Below are positions 8,539 through 17,406 of a stretch of 64,000 nucleotides of DNA, piece after piece. This stretch comes from UBA2396 sp038042175 (GTDB taxonomy: Bacteria; Planctomycetota; Phycisphaerae; Phycisphaerales; UBA1924): NCBI GenBank assembly GCA_964358855.1, contig CAYHQQ010000006.1, forward strand, positions 42,459 through 106,458. The letters run 5' to 3'. Within the stretch, counting starts at the first letter, position 1. Every line of letters begins with the position of its first letter. A program made the translations under genes and the position numbers. Under the pieces are notes generated by a model, which searched no databases, was not told the DNA's origin, and saw only the letters and a program-made list of their open reading frames with translations.

Positions 8539-8638
8539 TTCCTAAGCCTCATGCTGGAGAAATCGTCTGGAACACACCGAATCGCTTCCGCACCAAAGCC
8601 CGCTGAACCACGCCGCAGGACCGGCGACAAATCACCAA

Positions 8639-10519
8639 CTATCGGCCCTTCGGCAGGACCCTCGAATCGCCTCCCAGGGAGGCGTGCTGCTTCTGAAGAA
8701 GTTTGACCTGTGAGGCCAGGTCCATCGTCGAACGCCTGGCCGTCGCGCCCATGTTGAGCCTGGCGAGTCGCAGGCAATCGTCGAAGTGTCCCTGGAGGCG
8801 CTCGGGAATGTCGTCGGTGAGGCGCTGGACCTTGGCGGCGAGTCCGACGGCGGCCTCGGCCGCGTCGGACTGCCCGTTCTCATTGAGCGAGTCGACGATG
8901 GAGTGCAGCGCGCAACTCTCGCCCGAAGACGCAGCCGAGAGCACAGCCTGTGCGACAGACGAAGCCAAGGGGGAACGATACGCAGCAGGGCTCGTCAATT
9001 CCCGGTCGTCGCCCGTCAGACTGGCCGCAAACAAAGGACGGAGCAAGAGACATCCCAGCAAATGCTCTGCCGGACTTTCCTGGGGTTCGGGGCCCACTTC
9101 GCCCTTGGAATCACCCTGTGAGCCTCCCTGATCCTGCTCGACCACCGGGGCCGCCCGGGCCACGCGGCGGGAGCCGATCTGCGACCCGATCGAGTCCAGA
9201 ATCGTCCGTTCATCGACGCCCGCCACGCCCGCGAGCTGCCTCACGATCAACCTGCGTTTCACGGGCTCGACGTCGTCCAGACCCAGCTCCCGAAGGCGGG
9301 CGATCTCCTCGTTGATCGCCTTGGCCAATGCCGCGGGACCGGTGCCCTCGAGCTTTCTTCGCACCCGCGCGAAGCGGTACTCCAGAAGGTCGGTCGCCGC
9401 GTCAAAGACACTCTGAAGCACCTGGGCCCCGCCCTCACGCTTGAGCAGCTCATCGGGGTCCTTCGCGTCGGTGTGGGCCCGGAGCGTCGCGATCCGCACG
9501 TCCAGGGGCTCGGCGAAGAAGATCTCAACCGCCCGGTCGGCGGCCCGCTGACCCGCGTCGTCGCCGTCGAACATCAGCACCACCCGCTCGCAGTACCTCG
9601 CCAGGATCCGGGCGTGATCGCGCGTGAGGGCCGTTCCCAGCGTCGCCACCACGTTGGTCACGCCGGCCTGGTGGCAGGCGATGGTGTCGGTGTATCCCTC
9701 GGTGATGACAGCGGTCTTGAGGTGCTGGATCGACTTGGCGGCCTGGTGGAGGCCATAGAGCGTCGCAGACTTGTTGAACAGTCGCGTCTCGGGCGAGTTG
9801 ATGTACTTGGGCTCATCGGCCTCGTCGATCTTGCGTCCGCCGAAGGCGACGACGCGCCCGGTGAGATCGAAGATCGGGAACATGAGGCGATTGCGGAACG
9901 AGTCGTAGTACCCGTCGCCTCCAGCCCCAGCCTCGCGGGACTTCAAGAGCCCGGCCTCAAGGAAGGGCTGGGTGTCGAGATTCTTCGAGCGCAGGAGGGC
10001 CAAAAGCCCGTCCCATCGCGGCACGCTCACGCCCAGGGCAAAGTGCTCGACCATCGCGGGCGAGATTCCCCGTTTCTCGATCACGGCCCGACCGGCGGCC
10101 CCGTGGTCGGCGCTTCGCAGAAGGGTTCGGAAGAACTCGTTGGCCGTCGCGCAGGCGTTGACCAGATCGCCGCGGGTTGGGCCCGAGGGCGCCGCTTCGG
10201 CCTCGCCCGAAGGCTTTCGCCAAGGCGTGAGTTTGATGCTGGCCTTCTCGGCGAGGTAGGTGAGGGCCTCGCGGAACTCCATCTTGTGGAACTTCTGGAC
10301 AAAACGAAAGCAGTTGCCGCTGGCGCCGCAGACAAAGCAGTGGAAGAATTGCTTCGCCGGCACCACGAACATGGACGGATTTCGGTCGTCGTGGAATGGA
10401 CAAAGACCGACGAACTCGCGTCCCTTGGGCTTGAGCGCGACGTGCTCGCCGATCAACCTGACGATGTCGGTCGCCTCACGCACGCGTTCGATATCGTCGC
10501 CGCCTTTGCGGAAGGGCAT
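8639..10519 (-). CDS. dnaG: DNA primase DnaG
   Basis: Synthesises RNA primers at the replication fork. The start at 10519 (MPFRKGGDDIERV) is chosen because it begins directly before the conserved N-terminal helix; an upstream in-frame start at 10615 would add 32 low-quality residues. The CHC2 zinc finger is seen as CPFHDDRNPSM followed by FHCFVCGASG. The Toprim catalytic core shows AVITEGYTDTIACHQAG and the metal-binding LMFDGDDAGQ. The C-terminal helicase-binding region is poorly conserved, as usual. About 100 bp separate it from rpoD downstream. Confidence 0.95.
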   Translation of the reverse strand: MPFRKGGDDIERVREATDIVRLIGEHVALKPKGREFVGLCPFHDDRNPSMFVVPAKQFFHCFVCGASGNCFRFVQKFHKMEFREALTYLAEKASIKLTPWRKPSGEAEAAPSGPTRGDLVNACATANEFFRTLLRSADHGAAGRAVIEKRGISPAMVEHFALGVSVPRWDGLLALLRSKNLDTQPFLEAGLLKSREAGAGGDGYYDSFRNRLMFPIFDLTGRVVAFGGRKIDEADEPKYINSPETRLFNKSATLYGLHQAAKSIQHLKTAVITEGYTDTIACHQAGVTNVVATLGTALTRDHARILARYCERVVLMFDGDDAGQRAADRAVEIFFAEPLDVRIATLRAHTDAKDPDELLKREGGAQVLQSVFDAATDLLEYRFARVRRKLEGTGPAALAKAINEEIARLRELGLDDVEPVKRRLIVRQLAGVAGVDERTILDSIGSQIGSRRVARAAPVVEQDQGGSQGDSKGEVGPEPQESPAEHLLGCLLLRPLFAASLTGDDRELTSPAAYRSPLASSVAQAVLSAASSGESCALHSIVDSLNENGQSDAAEAAVGLAAKVQRLTDDIPERLQGHFDDCLRLARLNMGATARRSTMDLASQVKLLQKQHASLGGDSRVLPKGR

Positions 10520-10963
10520 GCCGGAGTTTAGGGGGTGTGACGACACGGGGCTGCCTTGCTCCAGTTGCCGAGCTCTGTCTTCGCCGCGCAAACCGACCAA
10601 CGCCCCCTCGGGCATCCCTGCTCCGCGGGCACCAGATTCTGGAGGGTTCCACCTTCCCGCACCTTCGAACGACGGCCGATCGGCCTTAAGAACACACCCT
10701 TCCCCCAGGGGCTTTTACCCCAATGGGACCAATTCCAAGAGCGAGGCTTCGTGGACGCCATGGATCCCTTGGCCCCGGGGCAAAGCCCGCGGCCGACGGA
10801 TGCTTGAGGCACGAATCCCGCCAATATTCACACTAGCACCGATTTGTCACTTCGCCAACCCGGGACCGGCGGTAACTCAAATATGGACGGTGCCGGGAGG
10901 CTTTTTCGCCCGTGACCGAGAACAACCTCGACTCGCAGCATTCGGCGTGCCAGAATGTCACCC
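10520..10963. other. Intergenic region between divergent dnaG and acyP
   Basis: About 440 bases without a credible gene. It holds the palindrome GGCCGATCGGCC near 10674 and a GGGGC/CCCC hairpin near 10714. It must contain the promoters for dnaG (leftward) and acyP (rightward), but I could not assign convincing -35/-10 pairs. The small open frames here lack family features. Confidence 0.5.
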
Positions 10964-11230
10964 ATGCAGCGGGTCCAGCTGACATTTACAGGACGTGTCC
11001 AGGGCGTCGGCTTCCGGGCCACCGCCGTTTACATCGCCCGGTCTCACCCCGTGACGGGCTGGGTCCGAAACGAGCCCGATGGAACGGTCCTGGCCGAGGT
11101 GCAGGGAGAGGCTCCGGCGATCAATGCGTTCCTGAGCGCTCTGCGAACACGCATGGAGCGATTTATCACCCGCGTCGACACGGTTCCTGCAACACCGGTC
11201 GAGGGCGACGATGGCTTTCACATTCGGTGA
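10964..11230 (+). CDS. acyP: Acylphosphatase
   Basis: A small (88-residue) enzyme that hydrolyses acyl phosphates such as acetyl- or carbamoyl-phosphate. The catalytic Arg lies in GRVQGVGFRATA and the catalytic Asn in VTGWVRNEPDGTV, both in the family's usual positions. The start is taken at the ATG at 10964 (MQRVQLTF); an ATG three codons upstream is also possible. The 3' end overlaps the convergent ROK-kinase gene by 13 bases. Confidence 0.95.
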   Translation: MQRVQLTFTGRVQGVGFRATAVYIARSHPVTGWVRNEPDGTVLAEVQGEAPAINAFLSALRTRMERFITRVDTVPATPVEGDDGFHIR

Positions 11231-12096
11231 AGGGCGTCGGGGGATGCCAGTCGGGCCGCGCCAGCGGCGGCGTGGTGCTCGTGGTCGGCGACCAGGAGCT
11301 GCCAGCCGGGGCGAGCGAGGTTCGTGAGCCCATCGGCGACGAGTGCGGCGATGTCGTGGCGGAGGTGCGCGATGCCCAGGGCGACGCCGCCCAGGAGTGC
11401 CACCACCTGGGGCCGATAGAGAGCGTGCGCGATCCGAAGCGCCCGCACCAGAGCCCGCACGCTGGGATCGGAGTCCTTGACGCGAGGGAGAGCCGCGTGC
11501 AGATTGTCACCAAGGCGCGATCGCAAGGCCGGAGCGCCGATGTAGGCCTCCAGCGAGCCGCGCCCGCCGTCGCGCCCGATGGGCGCCGGCCCATCGACCG
11601 CCGCCGAGACGTCGATCTGGCCCAGGTGTCCCGACGAGAGCCCCAGGCCCGGCGCCGACACACGCAGCGGCACGGTGTCGTCGAGCACACTGAGGCCCAC
11701 GCCCGTGCCCAGCGAGACGGCGAGCAGTCTTCCTTTGACGCCATGCTCGACGGCGAAATCGAGGGCGGCGGCGTGGGCGTCGGTGAAGACGCCGGAGGGC
11801 GCGAGTTCGGGGGCCGCGGTGGAAAGAAAGTCCGTGAGCCTCACGCCGACCATGAACGGCAGATTGACGCTCGCCGAGAGCGACCCGGCGTCCTTGTCGT
11901 ACACGCCGGGGAGGCACAGGCCCACGCGCACCTGGCGACCGGCGATGGGCGCGAGCATGGAGCGGATGGAGTCGGCGAGCGCTTCGGTGGTGGGCTGGTC
12001 GTAGTCGGGCGAGGTGGCGCGCCAGACCACGCGTCCATCGTCCAGGATGGCGCCCTTGGTCCGCGTGCCGCCGATGTCGAGCCCGAGAGTCTGCAA
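11218..12096 (-). CDS. ROK-family protein (putative sugar kinase)
   Basis: Belongs to the ROK group of actin-like ATPases, which includes glucokinases and other hexose kinases. The phosphate-1 loop LGLDIGGTRTKGAI is right at the N terminus. A second ATP-site segment, LAVSLGTGVGLSV, is in the middle. The typical ROK zinc-binding CxCGxxGC motif is not visible, so this is a divergent member and its substrate is uncertain. I place the start at TTG 12096, which follows CAGGAG by 9 bases; a TTG at 12120 is also open. It is the third gene of a leftward mcsA-mcsB-ROK run, 28 bp after mcsB. Confidence 0.75.
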   Translation of the reverse strand: MQTLGLDIGGTRTKGAILDDGRVVWRATSPDYDQPTTEALADSIRSMLAPIAGRQVRVGLCLPGVYDKDAGSLSASVNLPFMVGVRLTDFLSTAAPELAPSGVFTDAHAAALDFAVEHGVKGRLLAVSLGTGVGLSVLDDTVPLRVSAPGLGLSSGHLGQIDVSAAVDGPAPIGRDGGRGSLEAYIGAPALRSRLGDNLHAALPRVKDSDPSVRALVRALRIAHALYRPQVVALLGGVALGIAHLRHDIAALVADGLTNLARPGWQLLVADHEHHAAAGAARLASPDALHRM

Positions 12097-12124
12097 GGCC
12101 GATTGCTCCTGGCGGATCAACAGA

Positions 12125-13237
12125 CTATCGCGAGAGGCGTTCGCGCAGGAGCGTGGCCCGTGCCTCGCGGCGGGCGTCCTGATCCAGCTCGCGCCCGACG
12201 GTGCGCTGCAGGTGGGCAGGCTGCACCAGGAGCATCAGGCCCGCGACGGTCTTTGAGCTCAGGTGCTTCACGAGCCCCGTGCAAATCCCCAGACGGACGA
12301 GGCTCAGGTGCTGCATCGCCTCTTCGGCCGCGATGAGGCGTGCGCTGGTCAGGAGTCCCAGCGACCTGTAGACCTGATCGTGCAGGGCGAGCGAGCGTTT
12401 GGTCAGCAGGGTCTTGCGGGCAAGACGCTCGTACTCGATCACCTGGGGGATGATCCGCTCGTGCAGATCGGCCAGGATCATGGCTTCGGTCTTGCCCAGG
12501 GTCGTCTGGTTGGAGATCTGGTAGAGATCTCCAACAGCCTCGGAGCCCTCGCCGTAGAACCCCCGGACCGCGAGGCACATGTCGCCGGCGGCCTTTTTGA
12601 CTTTCTCGATGTCGCCGGTGATCTTGAGAGCGGGGAGGTGCAGCATCGCGCTCATCCGCAGCCCGGTCCCCACGTTGGTCGCGCACGCCGTCAGGTAGCC
12701 AAGCCTGGGGGAGTACGCGTAGTCGACCGCGGACTCCAGGGCGTCGTCGATCCCGTCGGCCTGGCGCCACGCCTCGTCGAGCGCGAGCCCGCTGCGGACG
12801 ACCTGGAGTCGCAGGTGGTCTTCCTCGTTGACCATGATCGAGACGCGTTCGACCGGGAGCGAGACGCAGACCCCGCGCGGGTCCTCGCCCACTGTCGCCG
12901 CCCGGCCGCGCTGGAGCTGCTTGCTGATGATGTGGCGTTCGACCAGGAGGGCCCGGTCGGCCGGTGAGGTCTCATGGATGTTGAGCCAGAGCGTGCGATC
13001 GGCGATGCCCGCGACGCGCACCGCCGAGCGGCTGATGTCCAGAATCTCCTGACGCTGCTCGCTGCTGGCGCGGTTGGCGAAGGGGAACGAGGTCAGGTTG
13101 CGGGCCAGACGCACGCGTGAGGAGAGCACCACGTCGGTTTCCGCCCCCTCCCCGCGGAGCCACTCGACCCCCGACTCGTCGTGCGGGTGGTGGGGGGGAT
13201 TGGGAGGGGTCGAAGGTTGAGATCCGGGCGGGGGCAT
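12125..13237 (-). CDS. mcsB: Protein-arginine kinase McsB
   Basis: A guanidino-kinase-fold enzyme that phosphorylates arginine residues and, in Firmicutes, tags proteins for ClpCP degradation. After a short proline-rich start (MPPPGSQPSTPPNPPHH), the typical DVVLSSRVRLARNLTSFPFA block appears. VSIMVNEEDHLRLQVV follows, with the conserved acidic residues of the active site. The start at 13237 is chosen over in-frame upstream starts, which would run through mcsA in another frame. It follows mcsA by 23 bp, the same order as in Bacillus ctsR operons. No ctsR or clpC is adjacent here, so its partner protease is not shown by this window. Confidence 0.93.
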   Translation of the reverse strand: MPPPGSQPSTPPNPPHHPHDESGVEWLRGEGAETDVVLSSRVRLARNLTSFPFANRASSEQRQEILDISRSAVRVAGIADRTLWLNIHETSPADRALLVERHIISKQLQRGRAATVGEDPRGVCVSLPVERVSIMVNEEDHLRLQVVRSGLALDEAWRQADGIDDALESAVDYAYSPRLGYLTACATNVGTGLRMSAMLHLPALKITGDIEKVKKAAGDMCLAVRGFYGEGSEAVGDLYQISNQTTLGKTEAMILADLHERIIPQVIEYERLARKTLLTKRSLALHDQVYRSLGLLTSARLIAAEEAMQHLSLVRLGICTGLVKHLSSKTVAGLMLLVQPAHLQRTVGRELDQDARREARATLLRERLSR

Positions 13238-13260
13238 GGGTTGGTGTCGCGTCGACGGGG

Positions 13261-13797
13261 TCACTCGTCGCCGGCGGCTTGTTCCTGTGTGAGTTTCTGG
13301 AGCGCGTCCCTGAGCTGGGCCGCTCGCTCGTACTGCTCGGACTTCACCGCATCCTCGAGCTGCTTGCGGATGGTCGCGGCCCGGTGGGCACGCTCCTCGA
13401 TCAACGCCGCGAGCACGCGACGCTTGCTGGTCTCGGCCTGCCCGCACAGACGAGTGGGGATCTTGCCGGTGTGCTGGAGTCCCCCCTCGTGGGCCCGCTC
13501 GATCAGGGGCAGGAGGCGTGCCTCGAAGGACTCGTAGCAGTTGGCGCACCCCAGAAGCCCGCCGGTCCGAAAGTCCTCGAACGTCAGCCCGCACGTGGGG
13601 CAGGCCGCGGCCTTGGCCTGCCGGGTGCCCGGAGGCTCAACGATCATCTTGAGAATCTCGATGGGGTTCTGCGAGCTCTCGCTCGCGATGCCGACCTGCA
13701 CGGCGCATTGCTCGCAAAGGTGGCGTTCCACCTTCTCGCCCTCGCGCACCGTGACCTCGTGGACAGTGGCCTCATTGTCGCATTGATCGCACTTCAT
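13261..13797 (-). CDS. mcsA: McsA-like zinc-finger activator with UVR domain
   Basis: 178 residues. Four Cys pairs (CDQCDN, CEQCAV, CPTCGL, CANCYE) form the two treble-clef-type zinc sites of McsA. A C-terminal UvrB/UvrC (UVR) motif spans about residues 140-170 (EERAHRAATIRKQLEDAVKS). McsA stimulates the McsB arginine kinase, which lies directly downstream. The first codons MKCDQCDNEATVHEV match the typical start of the family. Confidence 0.93.
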   Translation of the reverse strand: MKCDQCDNEATVHEVTVREGEKVERHLCEQCAVQVGIASESSQNPIEILKMIVEPPGTRQAKAAACPTCGLTFEDFRTGGLLGCANCYESFEARLLPLIERAHEGGLQHTGKIPTRLCGQAETSKRRVLAALIEERAHRAATIRKQLEDAVKSEQYERAAQLRDALQKLTQEQAAGDE

Positions 13798-13837
13798 CCA
13801 TGGGCAGGGTATGCCTCGCGCCGCGGGCGCTGGGGTG

Positions 13838-13875
13838 CCGAAAAACGACGCGGCCCGACCACCTGGCCGGGCCGC
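13838..13875 (-). terminator. Rho-independent terminator of rpmB
   Basis: On the minus strand GCGGCCCG (13868-13875) pairs with CGGGCCGC (13850-13857), followed by GTCGTTTTTCGG. It separates rpmB from mcsA. Confidence 0.8.
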
Positions 13876-13913
13876 GAAACTGTTCGATTCTCAAGGCGAT
13901 GAGGACGGGAGGC

Positions 13914-14204
13914 TCAGCTCGCCGCGGCGGCCTTCTGCTGACGGGTGTAGCCGTACTTGCGCTTGAGCGGCTTGATGAGCAGGCCCTGACGGATCGCGGC
14001 TGTGGAGACCCGCACCTTCTTGGCGATCTTCACGCCGCCGACCTCGATGATGGCGTTGACCTTCTGGAGGTTTGGCTTGAAGGTCCGGGGATTGATGCCC
14101 GTGGGCTTGAGGCCGAAGCCGCCCTTGGCAACTGCCTGGCCGCGCCAGGTGCGCTTTTTCCCGAACGAGGTCTTCTTCCCGGTAAAGTGGCAGGCTGCGC
14201 CCAT
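13914..14204 (-). CDS. rpmB: 50S ribosomal protein bL28
   Basis: A structural protein of the large ribosomal subunit near the E site. The start at 14204 gives MGAACHFTGKKTSFGKKR; an upstream frame start would add 18 unrelated residues. FKPNLQKVNAI and the basic body agree with bL28. The C terminus is longer than in E. coli and ends in an Ala-rich tail (KYGYTRQQKAAAAS). It is a single-gene unit with its own terminator. About 215 bases upstream hold no gene I can support. Confidence 0.93.
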   Translation of the reverse strand: MGAACHFTGKKTSFGKKRTWRGQAVAKGGFGLKPTGINPRTFKPNLQKVNAIIEVGGVKIAKKVRVSTAAIRQGLLIKPLKRKYGYTRQQKAAAAS

Positions 14205-14418
14205 CGAAACAACTCCTGATGCAAGGTAAGGTCGAGAGTATAGGCCTCCACCATCCATCCGCCAACCGTGCCATCCTCAGGTCGCCGGGATCCGCTCAGG
14301 CGAACAAAGGGTGAACCGGGGTCTACGAGCGCCACCCAAAGGCTTGGCGAGGCGATTGGCCCCGGTGTCAGGGCTGCCCGACTGGCCAAGCCGCCGGGCC
14401 GAATCTCCGCGGGCCCGA

Positions 14419-14790
14419 TCATCCCCGATTCACGTCGGGGGGGTTCGAAAATGGGGGTGGCAAGTTCGCGATGGGCGGGGGCGAGTGAGACCCCTCTCCG
14501 TGCAGGTCGTACGCCGAGCCACACTCGGGACAGACTCCGGTTGCCGGGATCGCCGTCACGCAAAGCCCGCAGAGCGGGCAGGCGATGAGCTGCTCGGCAT
14601 CCGTGGCGAACTTGGTCCGCCTGGGCTGTGCGCCAAACAAGCTTCGCACCGAAGAGATCACGAGCATGGCGACAAGCACGAAGGGCGTCAGAATCAGCGC
14701 GATACAGGTGAGCAGGAACGCCAGCGTGACCACCATCCAGCCCAGCCACCCTGGAAGCTTGAACGACCGTGTCGGACGCTCGAACATCAT
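14419..14790 (-). CDS. Small membrane protein with zinc ribbon
   Basis: 123 residues. One long or two closely spaced membrane segments lie at about residues 12-48 (LGWMVVTLAFLLTCIALILT and the following LVAMLVIS). A cytoplasmic zinc ribbon CPLCGLCVTAI...CPECGSAYDL follows, then a Pro-rich tail. No enzyme family is recognised. Its start overlaps the hldE stop by 4 bases, so it is translationally coupled to hldE. Similar membrane-plus-ribbon proteins are frequent in planctomycetes, but I know of no function. Confidence 0.7.
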   Translation of the reverse strand: MMFERPTRSFKLPGWLGWMVVTLAFLLTCIALILTPFVLVAMLVISSVRSLFGAQPRRTKFATDAEQLIACPLCGLCVTAIPATGVCPECGSAYDLHGEGSHSPPPIANLPPPFSNPPDVNRG

Positions 14791-16292
14791 GAGCCCGCCC
14801 CCGCTCGTCCATCCACCCGCTGAAGGCGGTTGATCGTGCTGGTGGTGCTCTTGCCGGCGACAAGGTCGATCAGCGCCACCCGCCCGCCGTAGCTCTCGAC
14901 AAAGTCGGCGCCCACGACCCGCTCGCGGGAGTAGTCTCCGCCCTTGACGAGGATGTCGGGCTTGACGGCCTCGATCAGGTCGGCGGGCGTGTCGGAATCG
15001 AACAGTGTGACCGCTCCCACGCTCCCGATGCTTCCCACGACACGAGCCCGGTCGGCCTCGGCGTTGATCGGGCGACCGGGTTTGAGGCGCCTGGTCGAGG
15101 CGTCGGAGTTGAGGCCGACGACCAGAAAGTCCCCGAGCTTTGCGGCCTCTTCGAGGAGCGTCACGTGCCCGGTGTGGATGATGTCGAAGACGCCGTTGGT
15201 GAACACGATCTTCTTCCCAAGGCGGCGCCTGGCCTCGACCTCGATGCGGAGTTGCTCGATGGTGCGGATCTTCCCGGCGAGCTCGCCGGCCTGCTCGAGC
15301 AGGAAGTGGTGGATGCGGTCGAGCGGGATGGGCTGGACGCCGAAGACCTCGACCTCAAGGCCGGCGGCCGCGTTGGCGAAGCGCACCGAGTCGTTCCAGC
15401 CCAGGGCGTTGGCCCGCGCCGCCGCCAAGGCCGCCAGAAACATGTCGCCCGCGCCGGTGACGTCGTAAACCTCGCGGGCCACGGTTGGGAGGGCGACGGG
15501 CAGGCCGTCGCGTTCCAGGAGCATCGCACCGTGGCGGTCGAGAGTCAGCACGACGGCGTCGAGGTCCAGTGAGCTGAGCAGGGCGTGGGCGACGCGGGCG
15601 TTGTGATCGGCGTCGGAGGAGTCGTGGGCGGTGCGGAGCCCCGTTGCGGTCTCGGCCTCGGTGCGGTTGGGGGTGATGACCGTCGCCCCGCGATACTTGC
15701 TGTAGTCCTCGAGGCGTGCGGGATCGACGAGCACGGGCTTGCCCGCCTCGCGGGCCGCTCTGATGACGCCCTGGCAGAGCTCTTCGGTGCAGACGCCCTT
15801 GTTGTAATCCTCGATGCACACGACGTCGACCTGCCCGACCTGTGCGCGGAACGCGGAGAGGAGCCTGGCGGCGGCCTCTCGAGGCAGCGGCTCGGAGGAT
15901 TCGTAGTCCACGCGGAACATTTTCTGCGGGTGGCGGCTCTGCGCGAGGCCGATGAGATTCTGCTTGACGGTGGTGGGACGCGTGCGGTCCTCGATCAGCG
16001 AGCCGCAGGAAACTCCCTCGCCCTCGAGCGATTGGCGCAGCAGCAGCGCCGACGGATCGGAACCCGCGACGCCGACGGCTTCGGCCGCGCCCTTGAGGGC
16101 GACCAGGTCGAGGCAGACGTTGGCGGCGCCGCCCGGGCGGTTCTCGCTCCGCACGACGTTGAGGATCGGCACGGGTGCGTCGGCGCTGAGGCGCTCGGCG
16201 TTGCCGTAGACGTGCTGGTCCAGCATGAAATCGCCCACCACAAGGGCGGAAAAGGGCTTCCAGCTGCCGAGGCTTTCGATCAGTCGGTCCAT
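14787..16292 (-). CDS. hldE: Bifunctional heptose-7-phosphate kinase / heptose-1-phosphate adenylyltransferase
   Basis: Makes ADP-heptose for the LPS inner core. The N-terminal half is a ribokinase/PfkB-type kinase (ALVVGDFMLDQHVYG near the start, catalytic DVTGAGDMFLAALAAARA at about residue 275). The C-terminal half is a nucleotidyltransferase (FTNGVFDIIHTGHVTLLEEA with the HxGH signature, then DILVKGGDY). ATG 16292 is preferred to the upstream TTG 16301. It lies 37 bp downstream of lpxK in the same direction, so heptose and lipid A steps are probably co-expressed. Confidence 0.94.
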   Translation of the reverse strand: MDRLIESLGSWKPFSALVVGDFMLDQHVYGNAERLSADAPVPILNVVRSENRPGGAANVCLDLVALKGAAEAVGVAGSDPSALLLRQSLEGEGVSCGSLIEDRTRPTTVKQNLIGLAQSRHPQKMFRVDYESSEPLPREAAARLLSAFRAQVGQVDVVCIEDYNKGVCTEELCQGVIRAAREAGKPVLVDPARLEDYSKYRGATVITPNRTEAETATGLRTAHDSSDADHNARVAHALLSSLDLDAVVLTLDRHGAMLLERDGLPVALPTVAREVYDVTGAGDMFLAALAAARANALGWNDSVRFANAAAGLEVEVFGVQPIPLDRIHHFLLEQAGELAGKIRTIEQLRIEVEARRRLGKKIVFTNGVFDIIHTGHVTLLEEAAKLGDFLVVGLNSDASTRRLKPGRPINAEADRARVVGSIGSVGAVTLFDSDTPADLIEAVKPDILVKGGDYSRERVVGADFVESYGGRVALIDLVAGKSTTSTINRLQRVDGRAGAGS

Positions 16293-16329
16293 GGACCCCA
16301 ACGATAGGGGACTCCCCGCCCGCTCGCGC

Positions 16330-17406
16330 TTACTTGGACTTTCGCCAGGACTTGATCGTTCCGACCACCAGGTCGCTCAGGGCCTGTTCGCCCTGGCTGA
16401 AGCTCAGCGCCAGTCGCGGGCGGAGGACCGGGCAGGGCCAGGTGTTGGCGGGCAGGTCGCGGAGCTTGGACCAGTCCTTCTCGGTCACCACGATCACGTC
16501 GGCCTTGGCGTCCCTTGCGCCCTGGGCGAATTTCTTCACCGCCGATGCGCCGAACGGGTCGTGGTCGGGCAGAACGAGCGCATGCACGATCTCGCCCAGC
16601 GTTCGCACCGCCGCCAGCAGCGGCGCGGGGTTTCCGATCGCGCACGCCACCGCCACTCGCTTGCCGCGGAGCACATCGGGCGACATGTTTCGTTCGCTGG
16701 CGGGTCCATCGCCCGACACGAGCGTTCGCCACACGTGACGGCACATCGCCAGGGGCGGCTTGCCGTGCACTCCCCGGATCTCCTCGGCCAGGCCCGCGAG
16801 TTGCTCACGGCTCACGCCCTGGGCGTGGGTGATGACGACAGCGTGCGCCCTCTTGAGGCCGGTCACGGGCTCGCGCAGGAGTCCCGCGGGCAGCTGCCGG
16901 TCCGCGAAGGGGCTGCGCGTCGCGTCGATCAGGACGATGTCCAGATCGCGAAAGAGCTGGCGGTGCTGGAAGCCGTCGTCGAGCAGCACGCAATTCACGT
17001 CGTGGCCGCGGCGGGTCGTGAACATCTCCTTGAGCTCGGCCGCTCGGTCCTTTCCCACAGCCAGGGGCACGAGCGGGAGGGCGCGGGAGTACTCCTGGGC
17101 CTCGTCGGACATCGCGGGATTGCCGCCGGGGGCCTTGTAGCCGCGCATAGCGATCGCCGGATTGAGCTTTGCTTCCTTGAGCACGCCCACGAGATGGATC
17201 ACCATCGGGGTCTTGCCCGTGCCGCCCGCCGACAGGTTGCCGATGCTCACCACGGGCCGGTCGAGCTTCTTGCCCGCGTTCACGTCGTACCACCCGTTGC
17301 GAATCGCCGTCACCCGCTCGTAAGCCCAGGCGAGCCCTTTGCCGACAGCTCCGGGCACCGGAGTGCGTTCAGGAGCGGGCGGCGTCGGAGTCGGTGTCGT
17401 GTGCAT
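16330..17406 (-). CDS. lpxK: Tetraacyldisaccharide 4'-kinase LpxK
   Basis: Phosphorylates the 4' position of the lipid A disaccharide at the inner membrane. The P-loop GNLSAGGTGKTPMVIHLV is at about residues 56-72. LLDDGFQHRQLFRDLDIVLID, the lipid-A-kinase signature, is at about 155-175. 358 residues is normal. The gene starts inside the 3' end of the upstream membrane-protein gene (38-base overlap) and is followed by hldE. It is direct evidence that this organism makes lipid A and so has an LPS-bearing outer membrane. Confidence 0.94.
   Translation of the reverse strand: MHTTPTPTPPAPERTPVPGAVGKGLAWAYERVTAIRNGWYDVNAGKKLDRPVVSIGNLSAGGTGKTPMVIHLVGVLKEAKLNPAIAMRGYKAPGGNPAMSDEAQEYSRALPLVPLAVGKDRAAELKEMFTTRRGHDVNCVLLDDGFQHRQLFRDLDIVLIDATRSPFADRQLPAGLLREPVTGLKRAHAVVITHAQGVSREQLAGLAEEIRGVHGKPPLAMCRHVWRTLVSGDGPASERNMSPDVLRGKRVAVACAIGNPAPLLAAVRTLGEIVHALVLPDHDPFGASAVKKFAQGARDAKADVIVVTEKDWSKLRDLPANTWPCPVLRPRLALSFSQGEQALSDLVVGTIKSWRKSK

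Noticed and set aside
9473..10531. Long rightward frame opposite dnaG
   Set aside because: A typical antisense artefact in GC-rich DNA; dnaG on the other strand has all expected motifs.
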